Notes: generated by a model not told the origin, from the sequence alone. A stretch of 64,000 nt of DNA from Flavobacteriaceae bacterium LSUCC0859 (GCA_022239325.1 JAKOGP010000001.1:248001-312000); one strand, 5' to 3'. Numbered from the stretch's first letter, positions 9,024 through 18,190 are shown. Translations and numbers: made by a program.

Positions 9024-9971
9024 TTAGAGTAAACCACGACCCACTTTTTCTAATCTTCCACTGTCTTTGTAGTCCTTAGAAAGAGTATCTAAAATACCAT
9101 TGATAAAAATACTGCTTTTAGGAGTAGAGTACTCTTTTGAAATTTCCAAATATTCATTGATGGTTACACGTACCGGAATGGAGGGAAAATGCAGTAATTC
9201 ACAGATGGCCATTTTAAGTAAAATAGCATCTATCTCTGCAATCCTATCCTTATCCCATTTTGGAGTTTTAGCCTGTATTTCTTCTGTAAGAACACCGTCT
9301 TTTAAGGCAGTTTTAGCCAATAAATTTGCGGCAAAATCTAGGTCGTCCTCCTGAATTTCCAAGCCTTTTAAGAAATCTGCCTCCAGCTGGTTTTGATCCA
9401 TTTTCTTAAGTTGCTTTAAAAGGTAGGTATTTACAATAGGCATATCGTCTGCCCAAGTAATGGTGTCGTCCTCCAGAAAATCATACATTTTCTCGTTGGG
9501 CGCTATAATTTCTTTAAATATTTTAATCACAAAGGCTAAATCCTCTTGGTAATTACCCCCGGGGGTCTTAAGATATGTGGCATACGCCTCGCTAGAAATA
9601 ATCTCCTTAAAGACAATTTTCACATATTCCTCATTCAAATACCAGGTATTTAATTTTCTATTGGCAATCTCTTGAGTCACAAACTTATTCTCCACAAGCT
9701 GCTTTAAAACCAGATTATTAGAAAATTTCTCTTTTTGAGGGTCTGCATCGGCCTCAGAGGCAATATATTTTTTAGATTCTAGCTCTAATTGTTTCGTAGC
9801 ACGAGCTTGCAATTCTATCAGTAGACTAAGCAGAAGCAAATACAAATTGCTCATGTTCTTTATACTTACTTTCAGAAATTTCTGCTGTTTTTCTAGGGAC
9901 TCTTCTTTGGTTTGGGATAGTGCATAAAGACCCTGCATCACTTTCACCCTAATGTGTCTTCTTGTAAGCAT
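9024..9971 (-). CDS. nusB: Transcription antitermination factor NusB, long flavobacterial form
   Basis: A 315-residue protein. The N-terminus LTRRHIRVKVMQGLYAL and the C-terminal block IAEIDAILLKMAICELLHFPSIPVRVTINEYLEISKEYST are NusB signatures. NusB binds boxA RNA with NusE (S10) to promote rRNA antitermination. Typical NusB proteins are about 140 residues. Here the two signature halves are separated by a long, mostly helical, charged insertion (about residues 35-225), a feature I recall for Bacteroidota NusB. It is the first gene of the nusB-DUF1573-yajC run and diverges from an ABC exporter gene. Confidence 0.92.
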   Translation of the reverse strand: MLTRRHIRVKVMQGLYALSQTKEESLEKQQKFLKVSIKNMSNLYLLLLSLLIELQARATKQLELESKKYIASEADADPQKEKFSNNLVLKQLVENKFVTQEIANRKLNTWYLNEEYVKIVFKEIISSEAYATYLKTPGGNYQEDLAFVIKIFKEIIAPNEKMYDFLEDDTITWADDMPIVNTYLLKQLKKMDQNQLEADFLKGLEIQEDDLDFAANLLAKTALKDGVLTEEIQAKTPKWDKDRIAEIDAILLKMAICELLHFPSIPVRVTINEYLEISKEYSTPKSSIFINGILDTLSKDYKDSGRLEKVGRGLL

Positions 9972-10085
9972 GATAAAGAACTTAAATTTAATTTAGGGCA
10001 AAAATACTACTTATTTAAAGATGTCAAACTTTATGTGAAGATTTATATTACACCCAAAAGCTTCCTAGAATACACACTTATAACC

Positions 10086-10093
10086 TATATTTG
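10086..10093 (+). promoter_or_regulatory. Candidate promoter (-7 box) of the ABC exporter gene
   Basis: TATATTTG lies 33 bp before the ATG at 10126 and matches TAnnTTTG. No convincing -33 TTTG lies at the expected spacing. Confidence 0.4.
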
Positions 10094-10125
10094 TGTGCCC
10101 GAAGAAAAAGCCTCCCCTACCTTAA

Positions 10126-11883
10126 ATGAAGGAACTAAAACATCTCAATACCTATTTTTACAAATACCGCTTTAAGCTGCTCATCGGTGTTTTCATCACT
10201 ATTATTGCCAGGGTATTTTCTTTGGTCATGCCACCCTTTATTAATAAATCTGTTCAGGCCGTTGAAAACTATTTATCTGGGCCTGCGGCCGATGTCAGCC
10301 TAGTTAAAGAACAGCTCATACAATATATTATCATTATTATTGCTGCAGCTTTGCTTTCTGGTTTTTTCACCTTTCTCATGCGGCAAACCATCATAAATGT
10401 TTCTAGATACATTGAAAGAGATCTAAAAAATGAAGTCTTTGATCACTATCAAAAACTGCATTTGGGATTTTATAAGAATAATAGAACAGGAGACCTCATG
10501 AATAGGATTAGCGAAGACGTGAGTCAGGTTCGTATGTATGCTGGTCCAGCTATTATGTATGGCATTCAAACGCTCACTTTATTTTGTTGCCTTATACCCT
10601 TAATGTTTATTAAAGCACCCACCTTGGCTGCTTACACCCTACTCCCACTGCCCTTTTTATCTGTTTTAATCTATAAAATAAGTAAGATCATACACAAAAG
10701 AAGTACCGCAGTGCAGAGTTTTTTGTCTACCCTTTCTACCTTCACACAGGAACGATTTTCAGGAATTTCTGTGATTAAAGCTTACCATTTGGAGGAACAA
10801 ACCAATGACCAACTAGAATTACTAGCCAATGAAGGGCGGCAAAAAAGTATTTCTTTAGCCAAAGTAAATGCCTGGTTTTATCCTCTGATGATTATGATGA
10901 TTGGAGTGAGTAACCTCCTTGTAATCTATATAGGGGGACGTCAATATATTTCTGGAGAAATTAAATCTATAGGCCTTATTTTAGAGTTCATTATTTACGT
11001 AAACATGCTCACATGGCCAGTAGCAGTGGTGGGTTGGCTCACCTCCATTATTCAACAGGCAGCCGCTTCTCAGAAAAGGATTAATGAATTCCTCCAGACT
11101 AAATCTTCCATTAGGGATATTTCTAAAGGTCCCCACCAAATAGAAGGCCAAATAAGTTTTAACAAGGTGAGCTTTACCTATCCAGATACTGGTATTAAAG
11201 CTATAAACCAGCTTTCATTTGAAGTAAAGAAAGGAGAGACATTAGCCATCCTAGGAAAAACAGGTTCCGGAAAGTCTACCATTTTAGAGTTAATCACCAG
11301 AATGTACGACATAGATGACGGACGCATTGAAATAGACGGAAAAGACTTAAAAGAACTCCCTCTTTCTGGCCTTAGAACCGCAATAGGAATGGTGCCTCAA
11401 GACGCTTTTTTGTTTTCTGACACCATTCACAACAATATTGCCTTTGGCAAAGAAAATGCCACTCCAGAAGAAGTGATTTGGGCGGCAAAACAAGCCAAAG
11501 TACATCGGAATATTATAGAGTTTTCTAAAGCATATGAAACCATCTTAGGAGAAAGAGGTATTAGCTTAAGTGGTGGGCAAAAACAAAGAGTATCTATAGC
11601 GAGGGCCCTGATTAAAAATCCAACTATTTATCTATTTGACGACTGCCTTTCTGCGGTAGACACAGAAACGGAAGAAGCCATTTTAAAAACCCTAAAACAA
11701 TCTGCCAAAGGCAAAACTTGTCTGATTGTAAGTCACCGGGTGTCTGCAGCTAAAAATGCAGACAAAATCATTGTTTTGGAGGATGGAAAAAAAATTCAGG
11801 AGGGAACACACCGAGAACTAATTCAAGTAAAAGGCTACTACAAAGCGCTTTACGACAGCCAATATTCGGAGAAAGAAAAATAA
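10126..11883 (+). CDS. ABC exporter, fused membrane and ATPase domains
   Basis: A 585-residue half-transporter. The N-terminal membrane domain (about residues 15-310) has six hydrophobic helices and the YIERDLKNEVFDHYQKLH coupling region. The ATPase domain follows, with Walker A GKTGSGKST (377-385), Q-loop VPQDAFLFSDT, signature LSGGQ (481-485), Walker B YLFDD (D505) and switch histidine in VSHRVSAAKNAD. The residue after the Walker B aspartate is Asp506 rather than the catalytic glutamate, as in the degenerate site of heterodimeric exporters, yet no partner half lies next to it. The substrate is unknown. The stop is followed after 70 bp by the PUR-domain gene on the same strand. Confidence 0.93.
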   Translation: MKELKHLNTYFYKYRFKLLIGVFITIIARVFSLVMPPFINKSVQAVENYLSGPAADVSLVKEQLIQYIIIIIAAALLSGFFTFLMRQTIINVSRYIERDLKNEVFDHYQKLHLGFYKNNRTGDLMNRISEDVSQVRMYAGPAIMYGIQTLTLFCCLIPLMFIKAPTLAAYTLLPLPFLSVLIYKISKIIHKRSTAVQSFLSTLSTFTQERFSGISVIKAYHLEEQTNDQLELLANEGRQKSISLAKVNAWFYPLMIMMIGVSNLLVIYIGGRQYISGEIKSIGLILEFIIYVNMLTWPVAVVGWLTSIIQQAAASQKRINEFLQTKSSIRDISKGPHQIEGQISFNKVSFTYPDTGIKAINQLSFEVKKGETLAILGKTGSGKSTILELITRMYDIDDGRIEIDGKDLKELPLSGLRTAIGMVPQDAFLFSDTIHNNIAFGKENATPEEVIWAAKQAKVHRNIIEFSKAYETILGERGISLSGGQKQRVSIARALIKNPTIYLFDDCLSAVDTETEEAILKTLKQSAKGKTCLIVSHRVSAAKNADKIIVLEDGKKIQEGTHRELIQVKGYYKALYDSQYSEKEK

Positions 11884-11953
11884 AAAAACCTTGTTGGAAA
11901 GACATTTTTTTTCCAATTTTGGAGGTATAAATGCACTTGCAAAAAACGGAAAT

Positions 11954-12355
11954 ATGTACGCAAAAGATTCAATGGAACAAGAAGAAATATATTCAAAAGT
12001 TTTAAGGGCTGGAAGAAGAACTTATTTTTTTGATGTTAGAAGCACCAAGGCGGGAGACTACTATTTAACGATCACAGAAAGTAAAAAATTTACTCATGAA
12101 GACGGATCGTTTCACTATAAAAAACACAAAATTTACTTGTACAAAGAAGATTTTGAAGCCTTTAGAGAAAATATGGACGAGATGATGGATTATATTATTG
12201 AAAATAAAGGAACAGAAGTGATCTCGGAAAGGCATCAATCAGATTTTAAAAGAGATGCTGCACAGGATGTAGAAAATGAGAATGCCTCTGAGTCTATTCC
12301 TGCAGAAGACACACCTACCTCTAGTTTTACGGAGGTAGATTTTGATGACATCTAA
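11954..12355 (+). CDS. PUR-domain (DUF3276) nucleic-acid-binding-like protein
   Basis: A 133-residue cytoplasmic protein. Residues about 10-95 match the bacterial PUR-alpha-like repeat (EIYSKVLRAGRRTYFFDVRSTKAGDYY, then TITESKK and KIYLYKEDFEAF). The fold is related to eukaryotic PUR-alpha, which binds single-stranded purine-rich DNA or RNA. The acidic C-terminus is low-complexity. I use the ATG at 11954. The frame is open back to 11891, but the extra 21 residues overlap a likely promoter and lack family similarity. Another in-frame ATG follows at 11972. The role in Bacteroidota is not established. Confidence 0.82.
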   Translation: MYAKDSMEQEEIYSKVLRAGRRTYFFDVRSTKAGDYYLTITESKKFTHEDGSFHYKKHKIYLYKEDFEAFRENMDEMMDYIIENKGTEVISERHQSDFKRDAAQDVENENASESIPAEDTPTSSFTEVDFDDI

Positions 12356-12373
12356 GTGGTGAAATAAATGAAT

Positions 12374-12404
12374 AAAAAAGGGCCTTAATCAAGGCCCTTT
12401 TCTT
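12374..12404 (+). terminator. Intrinsic terminator
   Basis: The stem AAGGGCCTT/AAGGCCCTT (12378-12386 and 12391-12399) with loop AATC is followed by TTTCTTATTTTT. It lies 19 bp after the PUR-domain gene. Confidence 0.88.
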
Positions 12405-12439
12405 ATTTTTATATCCTTCATAACCATAAAAACCAGACT

Positions 12440-14962
12440 ATGAAACATCTTTTAATGATCTGCTTAAGTATGTTTGGAGCTACTGTACTAGCCCAACAGA
12501 CCCTTAACCTAAACTATTATCTACCCCAAGACATTAGCTACGACCCTAGTATTCCTACCCCTAAGGATGTGATAGGCCACGAAGTAGGAGAATGGCATGT
12601 AACCCATGACAAATTGGTTCAATATATGACCACACTGGCCCAAGTGTCAGATAGAATCACTTTAGAAAATAGGGGAACTACATTTGAAGGCAGACCACTT
12701 TTACTTCTTACAGTAAGTAGTCCAGAAAATCATGCTAACATAGATCGCATACAAAGAGAACATCTATCTCTAACTGAGGGGAATGCAACGGAGCTTCCCA
12801 TAGAGAACATGCCCATTGTAGTGTATCAGGGTTTTTCTATTCACGGAAATGAACCAAGTGGCGCCAACGCTGGCTTAGCCTATGCCTACTATTTAGCAGC
12901 TGCACAAGGCCCCGAAATTGAAAGTATTTTAGACCATACGGTTATCCTAATGGATCCCTCATTTAATCCAGACGGTTTACAGCGTTTTGCGTATTGGGCC
13001 AACACCAACAGAGCGCAGTTACTAAACCCAGATCCCAATGACAGAGAATACCACGAAGTTTGGCCTGGCGGAAGAACCAATCACTATTGGTTTGACATGA
13101 ACAGGGACTGGCTTCCAGTTCAGTTACCTGAAAGCAGAGCTAGGATTGCAAGCTTTCACGCTTGGAAACCTAATATCTTAACAGATCACCATGAAATGGG
13201 AACCAATTCTACTTTCTTTTTTCAACCAGGTGAACCCACCAGAGTGCACCCTTTAACACCAGCTTTAAATCAGCAGTTAACAGCAGAAATTGGGAGTTAT
13301 CACGCCAAAGCTCTAGACAAGATTGGGTCGCTTTATTATTCAGAGGAAAACTATGACGATTACTATTACGGTAAAGGATCTACATTCCCAGACATCAATG
13401 GTAGTATAGGAATTTTATTTGAGCAAGGGAGCTCTAGGGGACATATTCAGGAGAGTGAAAATGGAATTCTCACTTTCCCTTTTACAATTAGAAATCAGTT
13501 TACTACAGCACTCTCCACTATAGCTGCAGCGCAAGGCATGCGTACAAAAATATTAAAGTATCAAAGAGACTTTTTTGCCAACGCCAGAAAAACGGCTGCC
13601 AAAGAAAAACAAAATGCCATTGTATTTGGAGACAGCAAAGACGCTTCCAAAACCAATGCATTGGCAGAGGTTTTACACAGACATCAAATTAAATTTCACA
13701 GCTTAAAGCAAGACGCTACTATCAACGGCAAAACTTTTAAAAAAGGGCATGGTTACCTGGTACCACTTAACCAGCAAAATCACACCCTTATTAACGCCAT
13801 GTTTGAAAAAAGAACCACTTTTACAGACAGTCTGTTTTATGACATCTCTGCTTGGACTTTCCCTCTGGCTTTTAACTTGGAGTACACCACTACAAACACC
13901 ATGGGCAACGCAGGAGCAGAAGTAACAGAAATTCCAGTAAATGAGGGGCGCATAAGTGGGTCTAGTGACTATGCTTATCTATTTGAATGGCACGAATATT
14001 TTACCCCTAAGGCCCTGAATATGATTCTTGAGAAAGGACTTAGAGCCAAAGTGGCAAAAAGACGTTTTTCATTAGAAAATCAATCTTTTGATTACGGAAG
14101 TATTATGATTCCAGTGGCCAATCAATCTATGAGCTCTGAAGAAATTTATAACTTTTTGTCTAAGGTAGCTCAAGAATCTCATATTACTATTAAAGCAGTA
14201 GGGACCGGTTTAAGCCAGGGTATAGATTTAGGGAGCAATAATTTTGAAGGACTTCAGAGAGCAGCTGTAGCTATTGTTGTAGGAAACGGAACCGCCTCAT
14301 ACGACGCTGGCGAAATTTGGCATTTGTTTGACCAGCGCTACCAGATGAAACTCACTAAAATAGATGTAGATTATTTTAATCGGGTAGACTTATCTAGATA
14401 TACCACCTTAATTGTACCCAATATGTATGGTAGTGCACTAGACAAAGGAGCTACAGAAAAAATTAAAAATTGGGTGAAAGACGGTGGTACACTCATAGCT
14501 TATAAAAATACGGCCAAGTGGTTGGAGCGCAACGAATTCATGAGAATGGATTTTAAAGAAGCTAAACTTACTGCCACTAACATAAATTACGAAAATAAAG
14601 AGAATTTTTATGGGGCTCAACAAACTGGAGGTGCGATTTTTGAAGCTAAATTAGATCTAAGTCATCCCATAAATTACGGTTACCACAAGCCTTATGTAGC
14701 GATGTTTAGAAAAACTAATGTATACCTTGAAGCAGACGAGCAAAGTTTTAACAACCCCATTCAATACACAGCTAAGCCCCTTCTAAGTGGCTATCATTCA
14801 AAAATAAATGCTACACTAATTCCCAATACGGTACCATTTAAAACTAATGGTATGGGTCGGGGCCAAGTGATACTGTTTACAGATAACACCAACTTTAGAG
14901 CTTTCTGGTATGGAACTAATAAGTTCTTAGCAAATGCTATTTTCTTTGCAGACCTTATGTAA
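12440..14962 (+). CDS. Secreted M14-family zinc carboxypeptidase
   Basis: An 840-residue exported protein with signal peptide at residues 1-18 (cleaved near LAQ). The M14 catalytic domain spans about residues 50-370, with the zinc ligands in IHGNEPSGAN (His and Glu) and the third histidine in DHHEMGTN. A general-base-type glutamate lies in LFEQGSSRG. The C-terminal half includes a region like a class I glutamine amidotransferase/DJ-1 fold (AIVVGNGTASYDAGEIWHLFD through LIVPNMYGS, about 612-680), common in large Bacteroidota M14 peptidases. It probably digests peptides in the periplasm or outside the cell. It is preceded by a terminator. Its own terminator lies inside the 3' coding region of the abutting, convergent acyltransferase gene. 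Confidence 0.92.
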   Translation: MKHLLMICLSMFGATVLAQQTLNLNYYLPQDISYDPSIPTPKDVIGHEVGEWHVTHDKLVQYMTTLAQVSDRITLENRGTTFEGRPLLLLTVSSPENHANIDRIQREHLSLTEGNATELPIENMPIVVYQGFSIHGNEPSGANAGLAYAYYLAAAQGPEIESILDHTVILMDPSFNPDGLQRFAYWANTNRAQLLNPDPNDREYHEVWPGGRTNHYWFDMNRDWLPVQLPESRARIASFHAWKPNILTDHHEMGTNSTFFFQPGEPTRVHPLTPALNQQLTAEIGSYHAKALDKIGSLYYSEENYDDYYYGKGSTFPDINGSIGILFEQGSSRGHIQESENGILTFPFTIRNQFTTALSTIAAAQGMRTKILKYQRDFFANARKTAAKEKQNAIVFGDSKDASKTNALAEVLHRHQIKFHSLKQDATINGKTFKKGHGYLVPLNQQNHTLINAMFEKRTTFTDSLFYDISAWTFPLAFNLEYTTTNTMGNAGAEVTEIPVNEGRISGSSDYAYLFEWHEYFTPKALNMILEKGLRAKVAKRRFSLENQSFDYGSIMIPVANQSMSSEEIYNFLSKVAQESHITIKAVGTGLSQGIDLGSNNFEGLQRAAVAIVVGNGTASYDAGEIWHLFDQRYQMKLTKIDVDYFNRVDLSRYTTLIVPNMYGSALDKGATEKIKNWVKDGGTLIAYKNTAKWLERNEFMRMDFKEAKLTATNINYENKENFYGAQQTGGAIFEAKLDLSHPINYGYHKPYVAMFRKTNVYLEADEQSFNNPIQYTAKPLLSGYHSKINATLIPNTVPFKTNGMGRGQVILFTDNTNFRAFWYGTNKFLANAIFFADLM

Positions 14963-16072
14963 TCAGAGTAATTTTTTAACGCTTAGAAGGTTAAAAGAAA
15001 AGAAGATCATAGGGGCCGCGACTGCGGCCCCTATATTTTTGGTAAGTAGCCAGATTCCTATGGCTAAAAAAAGATAAAAAAGAGGATAAAAAACCATGCA
15101 AAAAGCAAATCTAAGGGTGCTAATAAATTCTTTTTGAACTATAGCTGGTCTAATGTATTTTCTCCAAATAAATATTGGTAGTGCGTTTACTATATGGAAA
15201 AACAGCACAAAAATAGACCGCCTAGATTTGGCGCTTGATCTGCTAAGCTTTTCTTCAAAATAGGTATCTTTTGTGTTATTAGAATTGTCAGAATGAAGAG
15301 CTTTATTTGGGTATTGACTCATAAATTCATGAATGAATTCACGAGTGGCAACAGGATCTAAAAAATTGGCATTTTGGGCATGTAGAAATTGCAAACAACG
15401 CTTATAATCTGCTTCACTGTCTAATGGGATGTGAGTGGTTAATTCTATTAAAGCATTGGCCACTCTATCTATTAAAACTTCAGAGACCTCGGTCTCTACG
15501 CTTTCCTTTTCACAAAGCAGTGGCGATCCAAAAATTACAGATACACGATCTGGAAACTGGGTAAGATCTTCATAATTTAAACCCATAGGAGCTATAAAAA
15601 CCGGGTCTTTCCCAAGATTCCATCTCTGTGAAAGCAATTGTAAAAATCCTTTTTTTAAGGGTCTAAGCTTTCTTTTATACCCGTGATTGCCTTCTGGAAA
15701 TATGAGAATTGCCTCTCCTTGGTCTAAAATGGTACCACAGCGCTCAAAAATGGGTTTATTTTTTTTTAATGTGTCTACCCCATCTCTAAATCTGTAAATG
15801 GGTAGCATACCAATATATCTAAGAAAAGCTCCAATGAAGGGGTTTTTAAATACATCTGAACGGGTTATAAAAGTGGTTTTTCTATGCGTATGGGCAGCAA
15901 TTAGAAGGGCGTCCAACAAAGCATTTTGATGGTTCGCCATATAAATAACAGACGCTCCGTGACACTCCTTAGAAAACCCCTGAATGTGTATCTCTTTAAA
16001 ATAACACCACAAACCAAGCCTAACAAGACTCTTAATTCCATTGGTGATTGTTTTTTGAAGAAATACACTCAT
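14963..16072 (-). CDS. PlsC-family acyltransferase
   Basis: A 369-residue membrane protein. The acyltransferase domain (about residues 20-230) carries an ANHQNALLDALL block in which the catalytic His and Asp are separated by five residues. The second motif is IFPEGNHGYKRKLRPLKKG. Members transfer acyl chains to glycerophosphate or related acceptors in lipid synthesis. The C-terminus has two to three membrane helices (about 295-360). The last codons abut the end of the M14 peptidase gene with no spacer. The start overlaps the BASS transporter stop by four bases (ATGA), indicating translational coupling. Acceptor specificity is not predictable. Confidence 0.88.
   Translation of the reverse strand: MSVFLQKTITNGIKSLVRLGLWCYFKEIHIQGFSKECHGASVIYMANHQNALLDALLIAAHTHRKTTFITRSDVFKNPFIGAFLRYIGMLPIYRFRDGVDTLKKNKPIFERCGTILDQGEAILIFPEGNHGYKRKLRPLKKGFLQLLSQRWNLGKDPVFIAPMGLNYEDLTQFPDRVSVIFGSPLLCEKESVETEVSEVLIDRVANALIELTTHIPLDSEADYKRCLQFLHAQNANFLDPVATREFIHEFMSQYPNKALHSDNSNNTKDTYFEEKLSRSSAKSRRSIFVLFFHIVNALPIFIWRKYIRPAIVQKEFISTLRFAFCMVFYPLFYLFLAIGIWLLTKNIGAAVAAPMIFFSFNLLSVKKLL
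15010..15040 (+). terminator. Terminator of the M14 gene, inside the antisense acyltransferase coding region
   Basis: A perfect 10-bp stem, TAGGGGCCGC/GCGGCCCCTA (15010-15019 and 15024-15033), with loop GACT is followed by TATTTTT. On the minus strand the same bases encode the GAAVAAP stretch of the acyltransferase. It lies 48 bp after the M14 stop codon. Confidence 0.8.
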
Positions 16073-16977
16073 AAAGCACTGGTTTTAGAATGTGGCATGA
16101 GATTAAACACAGTCCCTAAAATTAATCCAGAAACTAAATGCCAAATACCCCAAAAAGCAGCAAGTATAGCCATACCCCCAAGTCCGTCAAAAAAAGTAAA
16201 AATGAGCAAGAGACCCAAACCTGAATTTTGTATCCCCGTTTCTATGGTTATGGTCTTCACATCTTTCCAAGGAAGCCTAAAAAAAGTTCCTAGGGAAAAA
16301 CCACAAAAGAAAGCCATCATATTGTGAAACAAAACCAACCAAAAGACTTGCATGACGTAGGTCTGAAAGGCGACAAAGTTTTTTTGAAGCGCTAAAAAAA
16401 CCAAACTAATAAAAAACAACAAGGAGGCTTTCTTGAAAAATAGAGAGACTCTAATGGCTTTCTGAGGGTATTTTTTACGGATAGACATCCCCAAAATAAG
16501 AGGGAGGCCTAGTATGAGTGCTACTAAAACAACCATGTCTTGTGGGACTATAGAGACGGCCTTTAGCATTTGATTTGTAGGTGGGTATACCCCTGCCCAA
16601 AACGAAAAATTTAGAGGGGTCATCCCCACCGCCAAAAGGGTCGCAATAGCTGTGAGACTCACGGACAGTGCGTCATTACCCCGCGCATAATGTGTAATAA
16701 AATTGGAGATATTACCACCCGGGCAGGCTGCCACTAAAAACATTCCTAAAGCCACTGCAGGGTCTGGTTTTAATACATTTACCAATAAAAAAGTAACGGC
16801 AGGGAGAATTAAAAATTGGCTGCCTACGCCAATAATCACAGATTTAGGCTTTTTAAATAAGGGTTTAAAACTACTCACATCAATAGAAAGAGCAATGCCA
16901 AACATTACAAAAGCTAGGGCTATATTGAGCACCCATAAACTTTGGCTGTCAAAATTGATTTGTGCCTGATCTAACAT
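16069..16977 (-). CDS. Bile acid:sodium symporter (BASS) family transporter
   Basis: A 302-residue inner-membrane protein with about nine to ten hydrophobic helices. Family motifs are FGIALSID near residue 26, AACPGGNISNFITHYARGN (about 83-101) with the Na+-site residues, and ETGIQNSGLG near 245. BASS proteins couple Na+ to organic-anion uptake (keto acids, pantoate, bile acids). The substrate cannot be assigned. Its stop overlaps the start of the acyltransferase gene by four bases. Its own start is 2 bp after the csaA stop, so the run is one operon. Confidence 0.9.
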   Translation of the reverse strand: MLDQAQINFDSQSLWVLNIALAFVMFGIALSIDVSSFKPLFKKPKSVIIGVGSQFLILPAVTFLLVNVLKPDPAVALGMFLVAACPGGNISNFITHYARGNDALSVSLTAIATLLAVGMTPLNFSFWAGVYPPTNQMLKAVSIVPQDMVVLVALILGLPLILGMSIRKKYPQKAIRVSLFFKKASLLFFISLVFLALQKNFVAFQTYVMQVFWLVLFHNMMAFFCGFSLGTFFRLPWKDVKTITIETGIQNSGLGLLLIFTFFDGLGGMAILAAFWGIWHLVSGLILGTVFNLMPHSKTSAL

Positions 16978-16979
16978 GA

Positions 16980-17324
16980 TTAAGAAATTTTAAGCCCGTT
17001 TTCTGTGGGAGACTTGGGTTGCAACAAGATAACTTCTTTTCCATGGACCGCGCCTAAGACAAGACATTCGCTCATAAAGTTAGCGATCTGTTTTTTTGGA
17101 AAATTAACCACTGCCACTACTTGCGTACCTATAAGGCTTTCTTTGGTATAGCCGCTGGTAATTTGTGCAGAGGTCTTAAGCACTCCTACCTCTGCTCCAA
17201 AATCTATATGCAATTGATAAGCTGGGGTTCTGGCCTCAGGAAAATCTGCCACCCGCAAGACGGTACCCACCCGCATGTCTATCTTTGAGAAATCACTCCA
17301 ACTAATGCTTTCTTTAATCTTCAT
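16980..17324 (-). CDS. csaA: CsaA-like tRNA-binding/chaperone protein
   Basis: A 114-residue protein consisting of one tRNA-binding OB-fold domain (the EMAP-II/MetRS C-terminal type). SKIDMRVGTVLRVADFPEARTPAYQLHIDFG and the C-terminal NFPKKQIANFMSECLVLG are characteristic of CsaA and YgjH. CsaA dimers bind tRNA and have been reported to assist protein export in Bacillus. The gene lies in an operon-like minus-strand run (DinB protein, csaA, BASS transporter, acyltransferase) with 2-bp gaps. Confidence 0.92.
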   Translation of the reverse strand: MKIKESISWSDFSKIDMRVGTVLRVADFPEARTPAYQLHIDFGAEVGVLKTSAQITSGYTKESLIGTQVVAVVNFPKKQIANFMSECLVLGAVHGKEVILLQPKSPTENGLKIS

Positions 17325-17326
17325 AT

Positions 17327-17854
17327 TTATTTAAAAGATTTTAAAGCAAACTCTAATTGAGCTAGATGGTGTTTCCCATGCCAAGCGTAGGCACCTAAAG
17401 TATTGTATAGATACTGATAATTCATAGACTCAGGATGCTGAAATTGTTTGCTAAAGTCAGACTCATTCATTTTATTGAGCAAGTAGACCCATTTTCCATG
17501 GACGGCAGAAAGGTGCGCTATGGAAAGTTCAATGGGTGCATCGACGTCAGCCAAAACAGACCATGCTACCTCATCATACGCTTTAATGAGGGGTTTTTCT
17601 TCGGTGAGCGCCCACTTAAAACGGGTATAAGAATGGTGGTGGCTATCTGCTATATGGTGTATGAGCTGTCTCAGGGTCCAGGCACCTGGTCTTAGTGGCC
17701 TGGAGAGCAGCTCTGAAGAGACTGAATCACAAAGGCTTTCTAAGGCCTTTGGAAGAGAGGCAATATCTTGAATCCATTGATGAACCTGGCTTGGATTAAA
17801 CGAAGAAATGGGCTTGAAGGTACCTATGGGATAAATAATTGCGTCTGTATTCAT
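17327..17854 (-). CDS. DinB/YfiT-family putative metal-dependent hydrolase
   Basis: A 175-residue four-helix DinB-fold protein of the YfiT type. It begins with YPIGTFKP. The metal-binding histidines are expected in LIHHIADSHHHSY (about residues 65-77) and GKHHLAQL (about 160-167). It contains the RFKWALTEEKP segment typical of the family. Relatives are bacillithiol/thiol transferases or putative hydrolases. Flavobacteria carry bacillithiol pathways in some lineages, so a thiol-transferase role is possible but not shown. It is the first gene of the run ending with the acyltransferase. Confidence 0.85.
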   Translation of the reverse strand: MNTDAIIYPIGTFKPISSFNPSQVHQWIQDIASLPKALESLCDSVSSELLSRPLRPGAWTLRQLIHHIADSHHHSYTRFKWALTEEKPLIKAYDEVAWSVLADVDAPIELSIAHLSAVHGKWVYLLNKMNESDFSKQFQHPESMNYQYLYNTLGAYAWHGKHHLAQLEFALKSFK

Positions 17855-17938
17855 CTATGATGCTTTGGGTTATGCTTAAAATAAGTAAGGCCTAAAAATA
17901 TAAGTGTCTAAAAAGAAACGAATTAAAAATATATACCC

Positions 17939-17946
17939 TACATTTG
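17939..17946 (+). promoter_or_regulatory. Candidate cold-shock gene promoter (-7 box)
   Basis: TACATTTG matches TAnnTTTG and lies 29 bp before the cold-shock ATG. No TTTG lies at 19-bp spacing. The AT-rich leader may also act after transcription. Confidence 0.5.
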
Positions 17947-17975
17947 CCCCTAATATAATTTTTTAATTTTTAGTA

Positions 17976-18167
17976 ATGAACAAAGGAACAGTAAAATTCT
18001 TCAACGACACCAAAGGATTCGGTTTTATCAGCGAAGAAGGAACAAGCAAAGAACATTTCGTACACATCTCTGGTTTAATTGACGAGATTCGTGAAGGTGA
18101 TGAAGTTGAATTCGAGCTTGAGCAAGGAAAAAAAGGATTGAATGCGGTGAACGTTAAAGTGATCTAA
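17976..18167 (+). CDS. cspA: Cold-shock domain protein
   Basis: A 63-residue single cold-shock OB-fold protein. It contains the RNA-binding motifs KGFGFI (RNP1) and EHFVHIS (RNP2), and starts with the canonical GTVKFFN. Such proteins bind single-stranded RNA/DNA and melt RNA structure. It is a one-gene unit with its own -7 box and a strong terminator. The precise paralogue is not decidable, so the symbol is the family name. Confidence 0.94.
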   Translation: MNKGTVKFFNDTKGFGFISEEGTSKEHFVHISGLIDEIREGDEVEFELEQGKKGLNAVNVKVI

Positions 18168-18190
18168 TCATATACCCCTTTTAAAAAACT

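Noticed and set aside
9954-10175. Open frame across the nusB/ABC divergent region
   Set aside because: It overlaps the promoter and the start of the ABC gene and shows no protein-like composition.
15926-16327. 133-codon plus-strand frame across the acyltransferase/BASS junction
   Set aside because: It is antisense to two well-supported genes with a 4-bp coupling overlap.
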